Assembly: GCA_016297855.1 (NCBI GenBank)
Contig: JAEDFW010000090.1
Coordinates: forward strand, 1 to 7,174
DNA length: 7,174 nt
From: Oscillospiraceae bacterium
GTDB lineage: Bacteria > Bacillota > Clostridia > Oscillospirales > Oscillospiraceae
Reading direction: 5' to 3'
The notes under the pieces were generated by a model. That model made no database searches and had not been told where the DNA came from. It worked only from the letters and a program-made list of their open reading frames with translations. The position numbers and the translations under genes are program-made. Positions 5,555-7,174 of the stretch are shown here, one piece after another. Positions within the stretch are counted from its first letter, which is position 1, and the number at the start of each line of letters is the position of its first letter.

Positions 5555-6916
5555 ATGTCTGATATGATCTGCGCCATCGCCACGGGGCTTGTCCGCTCGG
5601 GCATCGGTGTCATCCGCATGTCCGGCGCGGGCTGCATTGAGGCCGCCGGGGCGGTCTTTTCTCCCATGTCCGGCAAACCGCTTTCCGATACGCCCGCCCG
5701 CAAACTCGTGCTCGGCACGCTGCATGACGCGCAGAAGCGCCCCATCGACCAGTGTCTGGCGTTTATTTCCCGCGCGCCTGCTTCGTATACCGGCGAGGAC
5801 ACGGCGGAGTTTCAGTGCCACGGCTCGCCTGCCGCGCTCACGGCGGCGCTGGAAGCGCTCTTTGCCGCGGGCTTTCGTCAGGCTGGCCCCGGCGAGTTTA
5901 CCCGCCGCGCGTTTTTGAACGGGCGGCTCGATCTCACGCAGGCCGAAGCCGTCATCGATCTCATCGACGCGCCCACCGCCGGGGCCGCGGCCAATGCCGC
6001 CGGGCAGCTTTCGGGTGCCATCAGCGCGCGCATCGACCCCATCTATGACAGCCTTGTCGATCTGCTTTCCCATTTTCATGCCATCCTCGACTATCCCGAC
6101 GAGCTGCTGGAGCCATTTGAGATTGCCGAAGCTGAAAAGACACTTGCCGAAGCACGCGGCGCGCTTTCGGCGCTGCTCGATACGGCCAGGCGCGGCCGCT
6201 TCATTTCCTCCGGCGTGCGCGCGGCCATCGTGGGCAGCCCCAACGCGGGAAAATCGAGCCTGCTCAACCGGCTGGCGGGCTTTCAGCGCGTGATCGTCAC
6301 CGACATCCCCGGTACCACGCGCGATACGGTCGAGCAGTCCGTAACGCTCGGCCGTCATCTGCTGCGCCTGCTCGATACCGCCGGTATCCGCGAAACGGAT
6401 AACGAGATCGAGCGGCAGGGCGTTTTGCGCAGCGAGCAGGCCATCTCGGCGTGCGATCTCGCCATTTTCGTCGTCGACGGCAGCAAACCCATGACGCAGG
6501 AGGACCATCGCGCGATGGATCTGGCGCTGGAAGCGAGCGAGTCCGTGGCCGTCATCAATAAAACCGATCTGGGATGTGTCATTTCCCCGTCCGATCTGCC
6601 GTTTTCCTTCGTCGTGCCGGTGTCCGCCAAAACGGGCGAGGGACTGGCGCTTCTCGAGCAGGCCGTGGACATGATCTTCCCCGACGATGCGCCGTGCGAT
6701 GGCTCGCTTCTCACCAATACCCGCCAGACCGACGCCGCCAGACGCGCCGCCGCATCGATTGACGCGGCGCTTGCGTCACTGCGCGCGGGCATGACGCCCG
6801 ACGCGGTGCTGGTCGATGCCGAAGACGCGATGACGGCGCTCGGCGAACTCACGGGACGCGTCATCCGTGAGGATATCACCAACCGCATTTTTGAGCGCTT
6901 CTGCGTCGGAAAATAA
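5555..6916 (+). CDS. mnmE: tRNA modification GTPase MnmE (TrmE)
   Basis: With MnmG, MnmE uses GTP and methylene-tetrahydrofolate to build the (carboxymethyl)aminomethyl group on U34 of certain tRNAs in the cytoplasm. The 453-residue length is normal. The N-terminal folate-binding domain (about 1-115) begins ICAIATGLVRSGIGVIRMSG and contains GEDTAEFQCHG and GEFTRRAFLNGRLDLTQAEA. A helical domain surrounds the G domain (about 218-375), whose motifs are all present: GSPNAGKSS (227-235), GTTRD, DTAG (274-277), NKTD (335-338) and SAK (357-359). The C-terminus is FCVGK, the usual FCIGK motif with its catalytic cysteine. The ATG at 5555 has GAGG 6 nt upstream, overlapping the alr stop; an upstream start would run into alr. 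It is the third gene of the rightward operon rather than the commoner pairing with mnmG, which may lie elsewhere. Confidence 0.97.
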   Translation: MSDMICAIATGLVRSGIGVIRMSGAGCIEAAGAVFSPMSGKPLSDTPARKLVLGTLHDAQKRPIDQCLAFISRAPASYTGEDTAEFQCHGSPAALTAALEALFAAGFRQAGPGEFTRRAFLNGRLDLTQAEAVIDLIDAPTAGAAANAAGQLSGAISARIDPIYDSLVDLLSHFHAILDYPDELLEPFEIAEAEKTLAEARGALSALLDTARRGRFISSGVRAAIVGSPNAGKSSLLNRLAGFQRVIVTDIPGTTRDTVEQSVTLGRHLLRLLDTAGIRETDNEIERQGVLRSEQAISACDLAIFVVDGSKPMTQEDHRAMDLALEASESVAVINKTDLGCVISPSDLPFSFVVPVSAKTGEGLALLEQAVDMIFPDDAPCDGSLLTNTRQTDAARRAAASIDAALASLRAGMTPDAVLVDAEDAMTALGELTGRVIREDITNRIFERFCVGK

Positions 6917-6936
6917 CCAACAATCGAGGCAACTGT

Positions 6937-7174
6937 ATGATTTATCTGGACAACTCTGCAACGACAAAACCATGCGTTGCGTGCGTCGAAGCCATGACGG
7001 AGCTTTTGACCGCCGACTGGGGCAATCCCTCGTCGGTGCACTCTCTGGGCATTACCGCGGGCAAACGGCTTACGCAGGCCCGCGCACAGGTAGCCGCTGC
7101 CCTGGGCGCCGAGCCGAACCGCGTCTTTTTCACCTCCGGCGGCACCGAGGCCGACAACTGGGCCATTTTCTCAA
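6937..7174 (+). CDS. Cysteine desulfurase, NifS/IscS family (5' part only)
   Basis: A class V PLP aminotransferase-fold enzyme that takes sulfur from L-cysteine onto an active-site cysteine for Fe-S clusters or tRNA thiolation. The 79 codons seen match the family start very closely: IYLDNSATTKP, then WGNPSSVHSLGITAGK, then FFTSGGTEADNWAI, where the TSG(G/A)TE(A/S)(D/N)N stretch contacts the cofactor. The PLP lysine and catalytic cysteine would be further right, outside the window. The ATG is preceded by GAGG at 7 nt and lies 20 bp after the mnmE stop, so it is probably in the same operon. Being next to mnmE suggests a role in 2-thiouridine formation on the same wobble uridine, through MnmA, but Fe-S supply is equally possible. 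Confidence 0.93.
   Translation, partial: MIYLDNSATTKPCVACVEAMTELLTADWGNPSSVHSLGITAGKRLTQARAQVAAALGAEPNRVFFTSGGTEADNWAIFS

Noticed and set aside
5540..6508. Long open frame on the minus strand opposite mnmE
   Set aside because: It is an antisense shadow of a gene with every MnmE motif, and has no ribosome binding site or recognisable domain.

Overview
The window (7174 bp, clearly GC-rich in its genes) reads as chromosome of a spore-forming Gram-positive bacterium, most likely a GC-rich member of the Clostridia (Oscillospiraceae-like). This is inferred from a GerA-type spore germinant-receptor operon, a FemX-type peptidoglycan-bridge ligase, strong AGGAGG-type ribosome binding sites and textbook sigma-A promoters. 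No species can be named from the sequence alone.

Layout. (1) Positions 1-310 hold three tandem leftward sigma-A promoters, each with a 17-bp spacer and a shared A-rich upstream block. They are followed by a leader with a boxA-like motif that runs off the left edge. This is the usual front end of a ribosomal RNA operon, so a 16S gene is predicted just outside the window. (2) Positions 285-3214, minus strand, are a compact three-gene operon in the order GerAA-like (GTG start), a very short GerAC-like protein, and GerAB-like (probable TTG start). The genes are separated by 4 bp or overlap. The last gene ends inside the -10 box of the outermost left-facing promoter, with no terminator between. 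(3) Positions 3215-3369 are a divergent intergenic region with an extended -10 promoter for the rightward genes and two small inverted repeats. (4) Positions 3370-7174, plus strand, are a tight operon: femX-like ligase, alanine/serine racemase homologue (ATGA overlap), mnmE (8-bp gap), and the first 79 codons of a NifS/IscS-type cysteine desulfurase (20-bp gap), cut by the right edge.

How the genes fit together. The minus-strand operon should encode a membrane receptor complex in the spore inner membrane. Its C subunit is unusual: it keeps only what looks like the N-terminal domain and has no lipobox cysteine. The plus-strand operon joins cell-wall precursor work (FemX plus a PLP racemase with altered active-site positions) to wobble-uridine tRNA modification: MnmE makes the cm(n)m5 part and a cysteine desulfurase can supply sulfur for s2U. 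No mobile element, CRISPR array, tRNA gene or complete rRNA gene is visible.
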